A stretch of DNA of 64,000 bases from Peptacetobacter hominis (GCF_006861675.1 NZ_SGJB01000007.1:50865-114864), one strand, 5' to 3'; counted from the stretch's first letter, positions 33,777-44,771 are shown. Notes: generated by a model from the letters alone, not told the origin. Made by a program: numbers and translations.

Positions 33777-35462
33777 TTAGATATCATCCTGATCAAATGT
33801 ATCATCAAGACTTTTTCCTGGAGCTACCATAGGAAATACCTTATCATCCTCCTGTATCATACACTCTATAACAAAAGGACCATTGTATGAAGCAGCTTCT
33901 AAAAGAGCTTTTTCCACTTCATCTTTTTTTGTAACTCTTACGGCTTTACATCCAAGACCTTCTGCCACTTTACAGAAATCAACCTGGTCATCAAGAACTG
34001 TATCAGAATATCTTCCATTATAGAAAAATGTTTGCCACTGTCTCACCATACCAAGTACCTTGTTGTTTAAAACTACCTGTATTATAGGAATATTGTATCT
34101 TGAAGCCGTTGCAAGTTCATTCATATTCATTCTGAAACATCCGTCTCCAGCTATATTTATAACTCTAGATTTTGGATTGCCGTACTTCGCACCAATAGAT
34201 GCTCCAAGTCCATATCCCATTGTTCCAAGACCTCCACTGGTTATAAACTGTTTAGGATTTTTATAATGAAAATATTGGGCTGCCCACATCTGATGCTGTC
34301 CAACTTCTGTACATATTATAGTGTCATGACCAAAGCATTCTTCAATTTTCTCTATCACATATGGTCCTGTCAGAACATCTTTATTATACTTCATTGGATA
34401 TTTATTTTTAAGACATTCTATTTCTTCCATCCAATCCGAATGACTCTGTTTTTTCAGCATAAGATTAAGCTTTCCAAGTATATACTTTGCATCGCCTGTT
34501 ATTCCAAGATCTGCATATACATTTTTATTTATCTCAGCTTCATCTATATCTATATGTATTATATTGGCTTTAGATGCAAAAGTGGACGCATTTCCTATTA
34601 CTCTATCGCTGAACCTTGTTCCGATTGCCACAAGAAGATCACATCTTGATACCCCAAGATTGCTGGCTTTCGTTCCATGCATTCCAAGCATTCCCGTATA
34701 TCTTTTGTTATTTCCATCAAATCCACCTTTTCCCATCAGAGAATCTGCAACAGGAGCATCTATAAGCTCTGCAAATATTCTAAGTTCATCCGATGCATCT
34801 GATGCCTTTATTCCACCACCTGCAAATATAAATGGTCTTTCGCTCTTTTCTATAAGTTTAACTGCTTTTTCGAGACTTTCCCGATATTTTTCCGCATCAT
34901 CCAAACTAAGTGGCTTATTGGGATTCAGATTTATCTCTTCTCTCTCATATTCCCCATAACCTACTGTTACATCCTTTGTTATATCTACAAGTACAGGTCC
35001 AGGTCTTCCCTCTCTCGCTATTTTAAAGGCCTTTCTTATTGAAGGAGCAAGATCTTCTATTTTCTTTACTATAAAGTTGTGCTTTGTTATTGGCATTGTT
35101 ATTCCCGCGATGTCTATTTCCTGAAAACTGTCTTTCCCAAGAAGAGGAAGTGCAACATTTGCAGTTATTGCAACTACAGGAACTGAATCCATTTGTGCAG
35201 TTGCAATTCCTGTTACAAGATTGGTTGCACCCGGTCCGCTTGTGGCCATGCATACACCTACTTTTCCAGTTGATTTTGCATATCCGTCAGCGGCATGTGA
35301 TGCTCCCTGCTCATGTGATGTAAGTATTGACTGTATTTTATCCCTATATTTATATAAACTGTCATATATTTCAAGTATCGTACCTCCAGGATATCCAAAT
35401 ACTGTGTCAACTCCCTGTTCTAAGAGGCATTCCATTACCATATCTGCTCCTTTAAGCCTCAT
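33777..35462 (-). CDS. ilvB: acetolactate synthase large subunit
   Basis: The 561-residue ThDP/FAD enzyme condenses pyruvate with pyruvate or 2-oxobutyrate, the first common step of Ile, Val and Leu synthesis. Seen are the catalytic Glu in SHEQGASHAADGYAKSTG near residue 44, the FAD domain (IGTRFSDRVIG near 285) and the ThDP/Mg block GDGCFRMNMNELATASRYNIPI near 428. It is last in the operon, far from its small subunit ilvN, an arrangement different from the usual ilvBN pair. ATG at 35462 is used (AAAGGA about 11 bases upstream); GTG at 35471 is possible. Confidence 0.95.
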   Translation of the reverse strand: MRLKGADMVMECLLEQGVDTVFGYPGGTILEIYDSLYKYRDKIQSILTSHEQGASHAADGYAKSTGKVGVCMATSGPGATNLVTGIATAQMDSVPVVAITANVALPLLGKDSFQEIDIAGITMPITKHNFIVKKIEDLAPSIRKAFKIAREGRPGPVLVDITKDVTVGYGEYEREEINLNPNKPLSLDDAEKYRESLEKAVKLIEKSERPFIFAGGGIKASDASDELRIFAELIDAPVADSLMGKGGFDGNNKRYTGMLGMHGTKASNLGVSRCDLLVAIGTRFSDRVIGNASTFASKANIIHIDIDEAEINKNVYADLGITGDAKYILGKLNLMLKKQSHSDWMEEIECLKNKYPMKYNKDVLTGPYVIEKIEECFGHDTIICTEVGQHQMWAAQYFHYKNPKQFITSGGLGTMGYGLGASIGAKYGNPKSRVINIAGDGCFRMNMNELATASRYNIPIIQVVLNNKVLGMVRQWQTFFYNGRYSDTVLDDQVDFCKVAEGLGCKAVRVTKKDEVEKALLEAASYNGPFVIECMIQEDDKVFPMVAPGKSLDDTFDQDDI

Positions 35463-35479
35463 ATATTTCACCGTCCTTT

Positions 35480-37144
35480 TTATTTCACTTTAAGGACTGC
35501 ACCAGTGTTTGCCGAAGTAACCATTGAAGCATATTTCTTCAGATAACCACTTACATTCGGAACTTTTGGCACAAAATCCTTTCTTCTTTCTTCAAGCTCC
35601 TCATCTGAAACAAGAAGCTGTATACTATTATTCTCTATATCAATATCTATCATATCTCCATCTTTTACAAAAGCTATCGTTCCTCCCAAAGCTGCTTCTG
35701 GAGATACATGACCTATAGATGCACCCCTTGTAGCACCAGAAAATCTTCCATCTGTTATAAGTGCTACATCCTTATCAAGTCCCATACCAGCTATTTCTGA
35801 TGTAGGAGATAACATTTCTCTCATTCCTGGCCCTCCTTTAGGCCCTTCATATCTTATTACAACAACATCTCCAGCTTTTATTTCACCTGCTCTTATAGCT
35901 TTTATTGCATTTTCTTCCCCATCAAATACTCTGGCAGGTCCTTTGTGTTTCATCATTTCAGGTGCAACAGCGGATTTTTTTACAACACAGCTGTCAGGTG
36001 CAAGATTTCCTTTTAATACAGCTATTCCACCTGTTTTGCTATAAGGATTTTCAACAGGTCTTATTATATCTGTATCCAGGTTTTCACATCCTTTTATGTT
36101 TTCTCCCACTGTAAGCCCTGTAACTGTCATGCAATTTTTATCAATAACTCCAAGCTTGTCGAGTTCATTCATTACTGCATATACTCCACCAGCTTCATTT
36201 AAATCCTCCATAAATGTATCCCCTGCAGGTGCCAGATGACAAAGGTTTGGAGTTTTCCGGCTTATCTCGTTTGCTATCTCAAGGTTAAGATCCACTCCAG
36301 CTTCGTATGCTATTGCAGGAAGATGAAGCATTGAGTTCGTAGAGCAACCAAGTGCCATATCTACAGTCATTGCATTTCTAAATGCATTTTCTGTCATTAT
36401 ATCTGAAGGTTTTATATTATTTTCTACAAGTTTCATTATTTGCATACCGGCATGTTTTGCAAGCCTGATTCTTTCACTGTATACTGCAGGAATAGTTCCA
36501 TTTCCTTTAAGCCCCATTCCTAATGCTTCTGTAAGACAGTTCATAGAGTTTGCTGTATACATACCTGAACATGATCCACATGTAGGACAAGCTTTTTCCT
36601 CAAATTCTTTAAGCTTATCTAAACTCATTTTTCCCGCATTATATTCGCCTACTGCTTCAAAAAGAGTTGACAGACAAGTTTTTTTCCCATCTAACTTTCT
36701 TCCGGCAAGCATAGGACCACCACTTACAAATATTGTAGGTATATCAAGTCTTGCAGCTGCCATAAGAAGTCCCGGTACATTTTTGTCACAGTTTGGTATC
36801 ATTACAAGTCCGTCAAACTGATGTGCCCTTGCAAGACATTCAGTACTGTCACATACAAGTTCTCTTGTAACAAGAGAGTATCTCATCCCTGTGTGATTCA
36901 TAGCTATACCATCACATACTGCTATTGCAGGGACTTCAACCGGTGTTCCTCCTGCCATATAAACTCCTTTTTTGACAGCCTCTGCTATTTTATCAAGGTT
37001 CATATGGCCTGGAACTATTTCATTATATGAATTGACTATGCCTATTATAGGTCTGTCAAGTTCTTCCTCCGTCATACCAAGAGCGTTAAAAAGAGATCTA
37101 TGAGGAGCTCTTTCCACTCCCTTTTTTACATTATTGCTTTTCAT
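35480..37144 (-). CDS. ilvD: dihydroxy-acid dehydratase
   Basis: The 554-residue Fe-S enzyme dehydrates dihydroxyisovalerate and dihydroxymethylvalerate. Cluster ligands lie in NCDKNVPG near residue 117 and [16 protein letters not shown] near 185; [11 protein letters not shown] near 460 and the PEAALGG tail are present. It starts 9 bases after leuB with a clear GGAGG. Confidence 0.96.
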   Translation of the reverse strand: MKSNNVKKGVERAPHRSLFNALGMTEEELDRPIIGIVNSYNEIVPGHMNLDKIAEAVKKGVYMAGGTPVEVPAIAVCDGIAMNHTGMRYSLVTRELVCDSTECLARAHQFDGLVMIPNCDKNVPGLLMAAARLDIPTIFVSGGPMLAGRKLDGKKTCLSTLFEAVGEYNAGKMSLDKLKEFEEKACPTCGSCSGMYTANSMNCLTEALGMGLKGNGTIPAVYSERIRLAKHAGMQIMKLVENNIKPSDIMTENAFRNAMTVDMALGCSTNSMLHLPAIAYEAGVDLNLEIANEISRKTPNLCHLAPAGDTFMEDLNEAGGVYAVMNELDKLGVIDKNCMTVTGLTVGENIKGCENLDTDIIRPVENPYSKTGGIAVLKGNLAPDSCVVKKSAVAPEMMKHKGPARVFDGEENAIKAIRAGEIKAGDVVVIRYEGPKGGPGMREMLSPTSEIAGMGLDKDVALITDGRFSGATRGASIGHVSPEAALGGTIAFVKDGDMIDIDIENNSIQLLVSDEELEERRKDFVPKVPNVSGYLKKYASMVTSANTGAVLKVK

Positions 37145-37153
37145 ATTTTCCTC

Positions 37154-38236
37154 CTATATTCTGTCAGCTATAAGTTCACTCATTTCTGAACATGATACTC
37201 TTTTTTTACCATCTGACATTATATCCACGGTTCTATATCCATCTTTAAGAACTTTTTCAACAGCATTTTCAATCGAATCTGCTTCATCTTCCATATCAAA
37301 TGAATATCTCAGCATCATAGCTGCTGAAAGTATTGTTGCTATAGGATTTGCCATATCTTTTCCAGCTATATCAGGTGCACTTCCATGACTTGGCTCATAC
37401 ATTCCAAAACTATCATCTCTAAGCGATGCACTTGAAAGCATTCCTATTGATCCTGTTATCATACTTGCTTCATCACTTAAAATATCGCCAAACATATTTT
37501 CTGTAAGTATGACATCAAACTGTTTAGGATTTTTTATAAGCTGCATAGCACAGTTATCTACAAGCATATGTTCAAGTTCAACTTCCGGATAATCCTTCGA
37601 AACCTCCTCTACAACTTTTCTCCATAATCTTGATGTGTCTATAACATTTGCCTTATCTACACTTGTAACTTTTTTATTTCTTTTAATTGCTATATCAAAG
37701 GCTCTTTTTGCAATTCTTCTTATCTCTGATTCACTATATACAAGATTGTCATGCGCTACATATTCTCCATCTTTTAACACTGTTTCTCTGTCTCCAAAAT
37801 AAAGACCGCCTGTAAGTTCTCTCATTATAACCATATCAAATCCGCCATCTATTATTTCCTCTTTTAGAGGACAGGCATCTTTAAGCTCGTCATAAAGAAA
37901 TGATGGTCTCAGATTAGCAAAAAGATTCAGACTTTTTCTAAGCTTTAAAAGACCAGCTTCAGGTCTAAGAGACGGTTCCAGCTTGTACCATGGAGATACA
38001 GTCGCATCTCCACCTATAGCTCCAAGAAGTATTGCATCACAATTTGAAGCTTTTTTAAGAGATTCATCTGTAAGTGGTTCTCCATGTAAATCTATAGAAG
38101 CACCCCCCATAAGAATCTCTTCATATATAAATTTATGTCCGTATTTTTCTGAAATGGCATTCATGACTTTTAGTGCTCCGTTTACTATTTCCGGTCCTAT
38201 ACCATCTCCTTTGATAACAGCAATCTTCCTTTCCAT
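37154..38236 (-). CDS. leuB: 3-isopropylmalate dehydrogenase
   Basis: The 360-residue enzyme oxidatively decarboxylates 3-isopropylmalate in leucine synthesis. Blocks seen: GDGIGPEIVNGALKV near residue 10, LLKLRKSLNLFANLRP near 95 (substrate-binding Arg), VIMRELTGGLYFGD near 135, the VDKANVIDTSRLWR loop near 190 and the metal Asp in ENMFGDILSDEASMITGS near 243. Its length and GSAPDIAGKD motif are typical of NAD-dependent LeuB rather than isocitrate dehydrogenase. Confidence 0.96.
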   Translation of the reverse strand: MERKIAVIKGDGIGPEIVNGALKVMNAISEKYGHKFIYEEILMGGASIDLHGEPLTDESLKKASNCDAILLGAIGGDATVSPWYKLEPSLRPEAGLLKLRKSLNLFANLRPSFLYDELKDACPLKEEIIDGGFDMVIMRELTGGLYFGDRETVLKDGEYVAHDNLVYSESEIRRIAKRAFDIAIKRNKKVTSVDKANVIDTSRLWRKVVEEVSKDYPEVELEHMLVDNCAMQLIKNPKQFDVILTENMFGDILSDEASMITGSIGMLSSASLRDDSFGMYEPSHGSAPDIAGKDMANPIATILSAAMMLRYSFDMEDEADSIENAVEKVLKDGYRTVDIMSDGKKRVSCSEMSELIADRI

Positions 38237-38242
38237 AATATC

Positions 38243-38737
38243 TTATCCTTCCTTTTTGTTGTTCACATAATTTACAAGTCCGTTTTCCTTTATCATTTTC
38301 TGAAGAAATTCTGGAAACGGCTGTGCCTGATAAAATTTATCTTTTGTTATATTGTGTATAATTCCTTTATCAAAATCTATTTCAACTTTATTCCCTTCAT
38401 CAATATCCTTTGCTGCTTCTTCACATTCAAGTATTGCAAATCCTATATTTATTGAATTTCTATAAAATATTCTCGCAAATGATTCCGCTATTACACAGGA
38501 TACTCCAGAAGTCTTAAGAGCTAGAGGTGCATGTTCTCTTGATGAACCACATCCAAAGTTTTTTCCTGCTACCATTATATCCCCTTTTTCTACTCTATCG
38601 ACAAATGTGGGATCTATATCAGCCATTGCATGTTTTGCAAGTTCCTGTGCATCAAATGAATTAAGATATCTGGCAGGTATTATTACATCTGTATCAACAT
38701 TGTCTCCGTATTTTAAAACTTTTCCATTTGCTTTCAT
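38243..38737 (-). CDS. leuD: 3-isopropylmalate dehydratase small subunit
   Basis: The 164-residue subunit works with LeuC. The swivelling domain motif [15 protein letters not shown] near residue 62 and the substrate loop [11 protein letters not shown] near residue 17 are present. The short form (about 160 residues) is typical of clostridial/archaeal LeuC-LeuD pairs. It starts one base after the leuC stop. Confidence 0.95.
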   Translation of the reverse strand: MKANGKVLKYGDNVDTDVIIPARYLNSFDAQELAKHAMADIDPTFVDRVEKGDIMVAGKNFGCGSSREHAPLALKTSGVSCVIAESFARIFYRNSINIGFAILECEEAAKDIDEGNKVEIDFDKGIIHNITKDKFYQAQPFPEFLQKMIKENGLVNYVNNKKEG

Positions 38738-38738
38738 T

Positions 38739-40010
38739 TTATTCTGCCACCTTTCTCGGATCTGCTATATATCCGCATATTGCACTTGCTGCAGCAACTT
38801 CAGGAGAAGCCAGATATATAAGTGATTCTGTATCTCCCATTCTTCCTACAAAGTTTCTATTTGTTGTAGATACACATTTCTCACCTTTTGCCATAACTCC
38901 CATATGACCTCCCATACAAGGACCACAGCTAGGTGTATTAAATGCACATCCTGCATCTATGAATATATCTGCTATTCCTTCTTTCATACATTCTTTGAAT
39001 ATTTTCTGTGTAGCTGGAACAACCATTACTCTGACGTGATTTGCTACAGTTTTTCCCTTCATTATTTCAGCCGCTTTTCTAAGGTCACTTAATCTTCCAT
39101 TTGTACAAGATCCTATTACAACCTGATCTATCATTATTTTTTCATTTTCATTTATTTCATCTATAGTATGAGCATTTCCTGGAAGATGTGGAAATGCCAC
39201 TGTAGGAACTATATCAGAAAGATCTATTTCTATAACCTCATCATACTCAGCGTCGTCATCTGCACTGAATTCTTTATATTTTTTCTGTGTGTGACTGTCA
39301 AGATATTCTCTTGTCTTTTCATCTACAGGGAATATTCCGTTTTTTGCACCCGCTTCTATAGCCATATTGCATATTGTAAATCTATCATCCATAGTAAGTT
39401 CTGAAACCCCATCTCCAGTAAACTCCATTGACTTGTAAAGAGCTCCATCTACTCCGATTTTTCCTATTATATGAAGTATTACATCTTTTCCACCTACATA
39501 TGGATTAAGTTTTCCTTTAAGAACAAATTTTATAGCTGATGGAACTTTAAACCATAGTTTTCCTGTTGCCATTGCTGTTGCTATATCTGTTGTTCCAACT
39601 CCAGTAGAAAATGCACCTAATGCTCCATATGTACATGTATGTGAATCGGCACCTACTATACATTCACCTGCTGCTACTATTCCTTTTTCAGGAAGTATAG
39701 CATGTTCAACACCACATTTTCCCTGTTCCATATGGTATGTAAGGCACTGAGATAGAGAAAATTCCCTTATTGCTTTTGAATTTTCTGCTGATTTTATATC
39801 TTTGTTTGGAGTAAAGTGATCTGGTACAAGAACTACTTTATCCTTATTAAATACTTTTTCTGCCATCTGTTTGAATATAGGAAGAGCCATTGGCCCTGTT
39901 ATATCATTTGCCATAACCACATCAAGTTCCGCTTCTATAAGCTGACCTGCTTTTACTTCATTTAATCCTGCGTGTTCTGCAAGTATCTTCTGAGTCATTG
40001 TCATCGACAT
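38739..40010 (-). CDS. leuC: 3-isopropylmalate dehydratase large subunit
   Basis: The 423-residue aconitase-family subunit isomerises 2- to 3-isopropylmalate. The three cluster Cys are in IGSCTNGR near residue 300 and [13 protein letters not shown] near 360. [27 protein letters not shown] sequence near 125 is intact. It is the shorter HacA/LeuC2-like type that pairs with a short LeuD. AAGGAGG precedes the ATG. Confidence 0.95.
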   Translation of the reverse strand: MSMTMTQKILAEHAGLNEVKAGQLIEAELDVVMANDITGPMALPIFKQMAEKVFNKDKVVLVPDHFTPNKDIKSAENSKAIREFSLSQCLTYHMEQGKCGVEHAILPEKGIVAAGECIVGADSHTCTYGALGAFSTGVGTTDIATAMATGKLWFKVPSAIKFVLKGKLNPYVGGKDVILHIIGKIGVDGALYKSMEFTGDGVSELTMDDRFTICNMAIEAGAKNGIFPVDEKTREYLDSHTQKKYKEFSADDDAEYDEVIEIDLSDIVPTVAFPHLPGNAHTIDEINENEKIMIDQVVIGSCTNGRLSDLRKAAEIMKGKTVANHVRVMVVPATQKIFKECMKEGIADIFIDAGCAFNTPSCGPCMGGHMGVMAKGEKCVSTTNRNFVGRMGDTESLIYLASPEVAAASAICGYIADPRKVAE

Positions 40011-40030
40011 TTTATTTTCCTCCTTTTATA

Positions 40031-40068
40031 ACATTCCGGCAAACCTGATTACATGTCTGCCGGAATGT
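40031..40068 (-). terminator. hairpin between ilvC and leuC
   Basis: ACATTCCGGCA pairs with TGCCGGAATGT (11 bp, 16-base loop) in the 69-bp gap. On the minus strand no real T-run follows, so it is more likely an attenuator, partial terminator or RNA-processing site than a full terminator. Confidence 0.5.
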
Positions 40069-40079
40069 ATATAATCTGA

Positions 40080-41114
<1,035 letters not shown>

Positions 41115-41137
41115 TTAATTTTTATTTATTATTGCTT

Positions 41138-41623
41138 CTAACCTTTGTATCCTCTTTTCATTGCTGAAAGACCGGTTCTAACTATTTCTATAATTTCAAA
41201 GTCTGTAAGAAGTTCTATAAATCCATCTACTTTTGTACTATCACCAGTAATTTCTATAATCATAGAATCCTTTGATACATCCACTATCTTTGCTCTGAAT
41301 ATATCTGATACAGCTGAAACAGCCTGTCTCTTACTCCGATCAGCTTTCACTTTTATCATTACAAGTTCCCTGAAAACTGATTTTTCAGGATCCAGAATAT
41401 CTATTTCTATAATATCTTCAAGCTTTTTAACCTGTTTCTCTATCTGTTCAAGAATCTGTGGTTCTCCCTGTGCTACAACGGTAAGCCTTGATAATCCTTT
41501 TTTTTCAGCAGGACCAGCAGATATACTCAATATACTGTAACCTCTTCTTGCGAACAGACCACTTACTCTTGTCAGAATACCTGCTCCGTCTTTTACAAGT
41601 ATAGATAAAACGAGTTTTCTCAT
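41138..41623 (-). CDS. ilvN: acetolactate synthase small (regulatory) subunit
   Basis: The 161-residue regulatory subunit binds branched-chain amino acids and gives feedback control to the IlvB catalytic subunit. The ACT domain is at residues 3-75 (LSILVKDGAGILTRVSGLFARRGYS), followed by the small-subunit C-terminal domain (ELVMIKVKADRSKR). It lies 3 bases after leuA and 41 bases before ilvC. Confidence 0.94.
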   Translation of the reverse strand: MRKLVLSILVKDGAGILTRVSGLFARRGYSILSISAGPAEKKGLSRLTVVAQGEPQILEQIEKQVKKLEDIIEIDILDPEKSVFRELVMIKVKADRSKRQAVSAVSDIFRAKIVDVSKDSMIIEITGDSTKVDGFIELLTDFEIIEIVRTGLSAMKRGYKG

Positions 41624-41626
41624 ATC

Positions 41627-43312
41627 CTATCCTTCTTTCACTGTTGTTTTGTATATTCTATTCATTGCAGAAACCATAGCCATTACTGTAGCTGTTGTTA
41701 TATTTGGATGTACACCTACACCATATTCATAGCTTTCATTTTCAAGAGATTTAAGTTTTATATAAGCTGCTGCTTTTGCTGATGATCCTGATGTAAGAGC
41801 ATGTTCACTGTAGTCAAGAAGTTTTGTATCTATAAAATCGTCACTCTTATTGAATGCATTTTTAACAGCATCTATAGGTCCGTTTCCATAACCTACTATA
41901 TTTTTAACTTCTCCATTAACTTCTACACTAACTTCAGCTTTTCTCTCGAATTCACTGTTTTCATCACTTATATCAAATATCTTATGTTTTATAAGTTTAT
42001 AAGGTGTTTCTATATTTATATATTCATTGTCAAAGCAGCTGAATATTTTTTCTGAAGATACTTCTCCTTCTTTTTCGCTGATTTTCTGAATAACTTTTGA
42101 AAAATCAACCCGTAACTGTTTTGGAAGATTGTATCCATATACTGTATCCAGTACAAAGGATACACCACCTTTCCCAGATTGAGAGTTTATTCTTACAATA
42201 GGTTCATACTGTCTATTTAAATCTGCAGGGTCTATAGGAAGGTATGGTACTTCCCATATATCAGATTTTCTTTCTTTGTATGCGTGCATTCCTTTGTTTA
42301 TAGCATCCTGATGGCTTCCAGAGAAAGCAGTAAATACTAACTGACCTCCATAAGGATGTCTAGGAGGAACCTCCATTTTTGTACATTTTTCATAAACTTC
42401 CTTTATTTGATTCATCTGAGAAAGTTCAAGTTTTGGATCTATTCCATGAGAGAAAAGATTAAGTGCAAGAGTTATTACATCTACATTTCCGGTTCTTTCC
42501 CCATTACCAAATAAAGTTGCTTCCACTCTATCAGCACCTGCAAGCAATGCCAATTCAGTAGAAGCAACTCCGCATCCTCTGTCATTATGTGGGTGAACAC
42601 TCACTATGACTCTATCTCTATTTGTGAAGTTTCTGCACATCCATTCAATTTGATCCGCATAAACATTAGGCGTATCCATTTCAACGGTCGAAGGCAGATT
42701 TATTATAACCTTATTATTTTCATCTGCTCCCCATGTATCCATGACAGCCTCACATACATCAAGTGCATAATCGACTTCAGTACCTGTAAAACTTTCCGGC
42801 GAATACTCAAGTATCACTTTTCCACTGAATTCCTCCGACAGAGTTTTAACAAGTTTAGTCCCCTCTACTGCTATTTTTTTTATTTCATCTTTACTTTTGT
42901 TGAAAACAACATCTCTCTGAAGTATTGATGTTGAATTGTATATATGAACTATAGCCTTATCCAGACCCTCAAGCGCATCAAAAGTTCTTCTTATGAGATG
43001 CTCTCTAGCCTGTGTAAGAACCTGAACTGTTACATCATCCGGTATGAGATTATCCTCTATAAGCAGTCTTAAAAAGTCATATTCTATCTGTGAAGAAGAA
43101 GGAAAACCAACTTCAATTTCTTTGAATCCAAGATTTACCAGCAGCTGAAACATTTCTACCTTTTCATCTATATTCATAGGCGTTATCAGTGCCTGGTTTC
43201 CATCGCGCAGATCAACAGAACACCACACTGGTGCTTTGATTATCTCGTTGTCTGGCCAAGTACGATCTTTTAATTTTATTGTCTCAAATTTTTTGTACTT
43301 GTGATGATTCAT
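41627..43312 (-). CDS. leuA: 2-isopropylmalate synthase (long, yeast/coryneform type)
   Basis: The 561-residue enzyme condenses 2-oxoisovalerate with acetyl-CoA, committing carbon to leucine. The TIM-barrel core shows WCSVDLRDGNQALITPM near residue 31, and SVHPHNDRGCGVAST near 236 with metal His residues. The C-terminal ~150 residues are the LeuA allosteric dimer domain (VEVNGEVKNIVGYGNGPIDAV), so leucine feedback is expected. The N-terminal shape (APVWCSVDLRDGNQAL) places it in the longer IPMS group. It is first gene of the eight-gene operon, 30 bp below an AU hairpin. Confidence 0.95.
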   Translation of the reverse strand: MNHHKYKKFETIKLKDRTWPDNEIIKAPVWCSVDLRDGNQALITPMNIDEKVEMFQLLVNLGFKEIEVGFPSSSQIEYDFLRLLIEDNLIPDDVTVQVLTQAREHLIRRTFDALEGLDKAIVHIYNSTSILQRDVVFNKSKDEIKKIAVEGTKLVKTLSEEFSGKVILEYSPESFTGTEVDYALDVCEAVMDTWGADENNKVIINLPSTVEMDTPNVYADQIEWMCRNFTNRDRVIVSVHPHNDRGCGVASTELALLAGADRVEATLFGNGERTGNVDVITLALNLFSHGIDPKLELSQMNQIKEVYEKCTKMEVPPRHPYGGQLVFTAFSGSHQDAINKGMHAYKERKSDIWEVPYLPIDPADLNRQYEPIVRINSQSGKGGVSFVLDTVYGYNLPKQLRVDFSKVIQKISEKEGEVSSEKIFSCFDNEYINIETPYKLIKHKIFDISDENSEFERKAEVSVEVNGEVKNIVGYGNGPIDAVKNAFNKSDDFIDTKLLDYSEHALTSGSSAKAAAYIKLKSLENESYEYGVGVHPNITTATVMAMVSAMNRIYKTTVKEG

Positions 43313-43341
43313 TATTTGTACCTCCTTTTTCTGATATTAAA

Positions 43342-43387
43342 ATTATTATTTATTATTTAAAGTGCGGTAACTATAATAAATAATAAT
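43342..43387 (-). promoter_or_regulatory. 15-bp all-A/T hairpin in the leuA leader
   Basis: ATTATTATTTATTAT (43342-43356) and ATAATAAATAATAAT (43373-43387) are perfect complements around a 16-base loop. The hairpin ends about 30 bases before the leuA ATG, just upstream of the GGAGG site. Role unknown; control of translation or RNA stability is possible. Confidence 0.55.
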
Positions 43388-43406
43388 CGCCGATATAAAT
43401 TAACCA

Positions 43407-43475
43407 TTATTCATATTTCAGTTTTATATACAGTATACATATATTCAAAATAAAGTATATAAGCATTGATTTCAT
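43407..43475 (-). CDS. possible 22-residue leucine/isoleucine-rich leader peptide
   Basis: Within the leuA leader, an ATG at 43475 opens 22 codons to TAA: MKSMLIYFILNICILYIKLKYE in single letters is 22 residues, so only its composition is stressed: nine are Leu or Ile. GCCGAT just at its start (43474-43479) pairs with ATCGGC beyond its end (43389-43394), enclosing the frame. No Shine-Dalgarno sequence is seen, and AT-rich DNA gives such codons by chance, so this is a weak candidate for attenuation by leader translation. Confidence 0.25.
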   Translation of the reverse strand: MKSMLIYFILNICILYIKLKYE

Positions 43476-43499
43476 CGGCTTTGTTTTGTCTTGTTTCAT

Positions 43500-43528
43500 A
43501 TGATATACTTTTTTGAAAATTTAGTCAA
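43500..43528 (-). promoter_or_regulatory. promoter of the ilv-leu operon
   Basis: TTGACT (43523-43528) and TATCAT (43500-43505) on the minus strand with a 17-bp spacer, giving a leader of about 180 bases before leuA. The 383-bp gap 43313-43695 has no T-box signature (no GGGTGGNACCGCG). Confidence 0.75.
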
Positions 43529-43549
43529 TAGTTTTTTCTGTAAAATTTT

Positions 43550-43564
43550 AATTTTCTGATAAAT
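43550..43564. promoter_or_regulatory. CodY-box-like site
   Basis: AATTTTCTGATAAAT matches the CodY consensus AATTTTCWGAAAATT at 13 of 15 positions. It lies about 22 bp upstream of the -35 of the ilv-leu promoter. CodY senses branched-chain amino acids and GTP in Firmicutes. Confidence 0.45.
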
Positions 43565-43598
43565 TTGCATCTTATGTGTTATGAAATAAATTAAGTAT

Positions 43599-43632
43599 AA
43601 AAAAACATCTTCCTTATAGGAAGACGTTTTTT
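43599..43632 (-). terminator. terminator of the ABC permease operon
   Basis: AAAACATCTTCC pairs with GGAAGACGTTTT (one G-U pair) with T-runs on both sides; it lies past the stop of the permease gene at 43696. Confidence 0.85.
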
Positions 43633-43695
43633 TATTATAGTAAGTTTTAATTTTTATAATAATTCTTTTGTTTTACAAGATAAAAAACAGTTTAT

Positions 43696-44466
43696 TTATT
43701 TGTTATATTTTTTTAATACACTTTTTCTTACAAGATGTACTATACCTACAAATATAAGACTCAAAATTACTATCAAAATTGTAGATGCAAAAACTTTATC
43801 AAGTGCATATGCTTTTTTTGATCTAAGCATATATACACCAAGACCTTCTGTTCCACCTAACCACTCAGCAACTGTAGCAGCCATAACTGCGTATGTGGCA
43901 GAAATCTTAAGCCCTGAAAAGAATTTTTCCATAGACATAGGAAATTTTAGATGTCTGAATGTATCAATCTTTCCGGCTTTCATAGTTTTAAAAAGATTAA
44001 GATAATCTTTATCTATATTTTCAAGACCATCTACAAAACTTATAAGTATAGGGAAAAAACACGTCAAAGTTACCATAAGTACTTTTGGCAGCATTCCAAA
44101 TCCAAACCATATAACAAGAAGCGGTGCTATTGTTATAGTTGGAATCATCTGTGTTGTAAGCATAAGAGGATATAAACTCTTTCTTACTATAGGTATAAAA
44201 TCCATTACAATACCTATCAATATCGAAATCACAACTGCTATGAAAAATCCTGTGACGGCTTCATAAGTAGTAATCCATGCATGTTTCATAAGATTTTCTG
44301 TATCAGTAAAAAATACAGATACAATATCTGATGGAGCAGGCAAAAGATATCCAGGTATATCCATACATACCACTATAGCCTGCCAAATGATTATAATTGC
44401 TACAAATACAGCTATAGGGTATATTATGTCCTTATATCTATCTCTGATTTCTAAGTTTGTTCTCAA
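43696..44466 (-). CDS. ABC transporter permease (SsuC/ThiX type)
   Basis: A permease of about 256 residues with six membrane helices (first at IYPIAVFVAIIIIWQAIVV). The conserved EAA loop is KTMKAGKIDTFRHLKFPMSM, the docking site for an ATPase. The closest sort is the BPD-transport family of nitrate/taurine/thiamin-precursor systems. Neither an ATPase nor a solute-binding protein is adjacent; only a thiamine-binding-domain protein precedes it. TTG at 44466 (GGAGG 8 bases upstream) is used; an ATG at 44502 would overlap the upstream gene by 65 bases and has no RBS. Confidence 0.8.
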   Translation of the reverse strand: MRTNLEIRDRYKDIIYPIAVFVAIIIIWQAIVVCMDIPGYLLPAPSDIVSVFFTDTENLMKHAWITTYEAVTGFFIAVVISILIGIVMDFIPIVRKSLYPLMLTTQMIPTITIAPLLVIWFGFGMLPKVLMVTLTCFFPILISFVDGLENIDKDYLNLFKTMKAGKIDTFRHLKFPMSMEKFFSGLKISATYAVMAATVAEWLGGTEGLGVYMLRSKKAYALDKVFASTILIVILSLIFVGIVHLVRKSVLKKYNK

Positions 44467-44728
44467 TAGATAATCCTCCAGCCTTCTCATCAACTCTTGC
44501 AACTGTTATTACTCTTTCGCAGTTTAACTCAAAAGGCATTTTGTGCATTTTTTTAATAAGTTCAAAAACTTCATCGAATTCGCCCTCAAAAGTAGTACTC
44601 ATTGCTCCTATTTCATAATTCATTCCACTTTCTTTTACAAGTTCTATACATGCGTCTACAACTTTATACATCTGATCTTCATTTGCATAAGGTCTTAGAG
44701 GCATTACTGCAACATCTGCTATTACCAT
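44438..44728 (-). CDS. thiamine-binding protein (MTH1187/YkoF-like family)
   Basis: A 96-residue single-domain protein with the ferredoxin-like fold of the MTH1187 family: MVIADVAVMPLRPYA at the start, ACIELVKESGMNYEIGAMSTTFEGEFDEVF in the centre and VITVARVDEKAGG near the end. The family binds thiamine or its pyrimidine precursor HMP and is usually encoded with ABC transporters for them. Here it leads straight into the permease gene. No TPP riboswitch is seen upstream. Confidence 0.85.
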   Translation of the reverse strand: MVIADVAVMPLRPYANEDQMYKVVDACIELVKESGMNYEIGAMSTTFEGEFDEVFELIKKMHKMPFELNCERVITVARVDEKAGGLSIENKLRNQR

Positions 44729-44771
44729 TTAAAATTCCTCCATTTCTTATATCTATATATAATTATAAAAA

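Noticed and set aside
43313..43695. T-box riboswitch before the ilv-leu operon
   Set aside because: No GGGTGGNACCGCG-type sequence or specifier stem found on the minus strand.
44729..44771. TPP riboswitch before the thiamine-binding gene
   Set aside because: The gap is 43 bases and has no CUGAGA or ACCUGA core.
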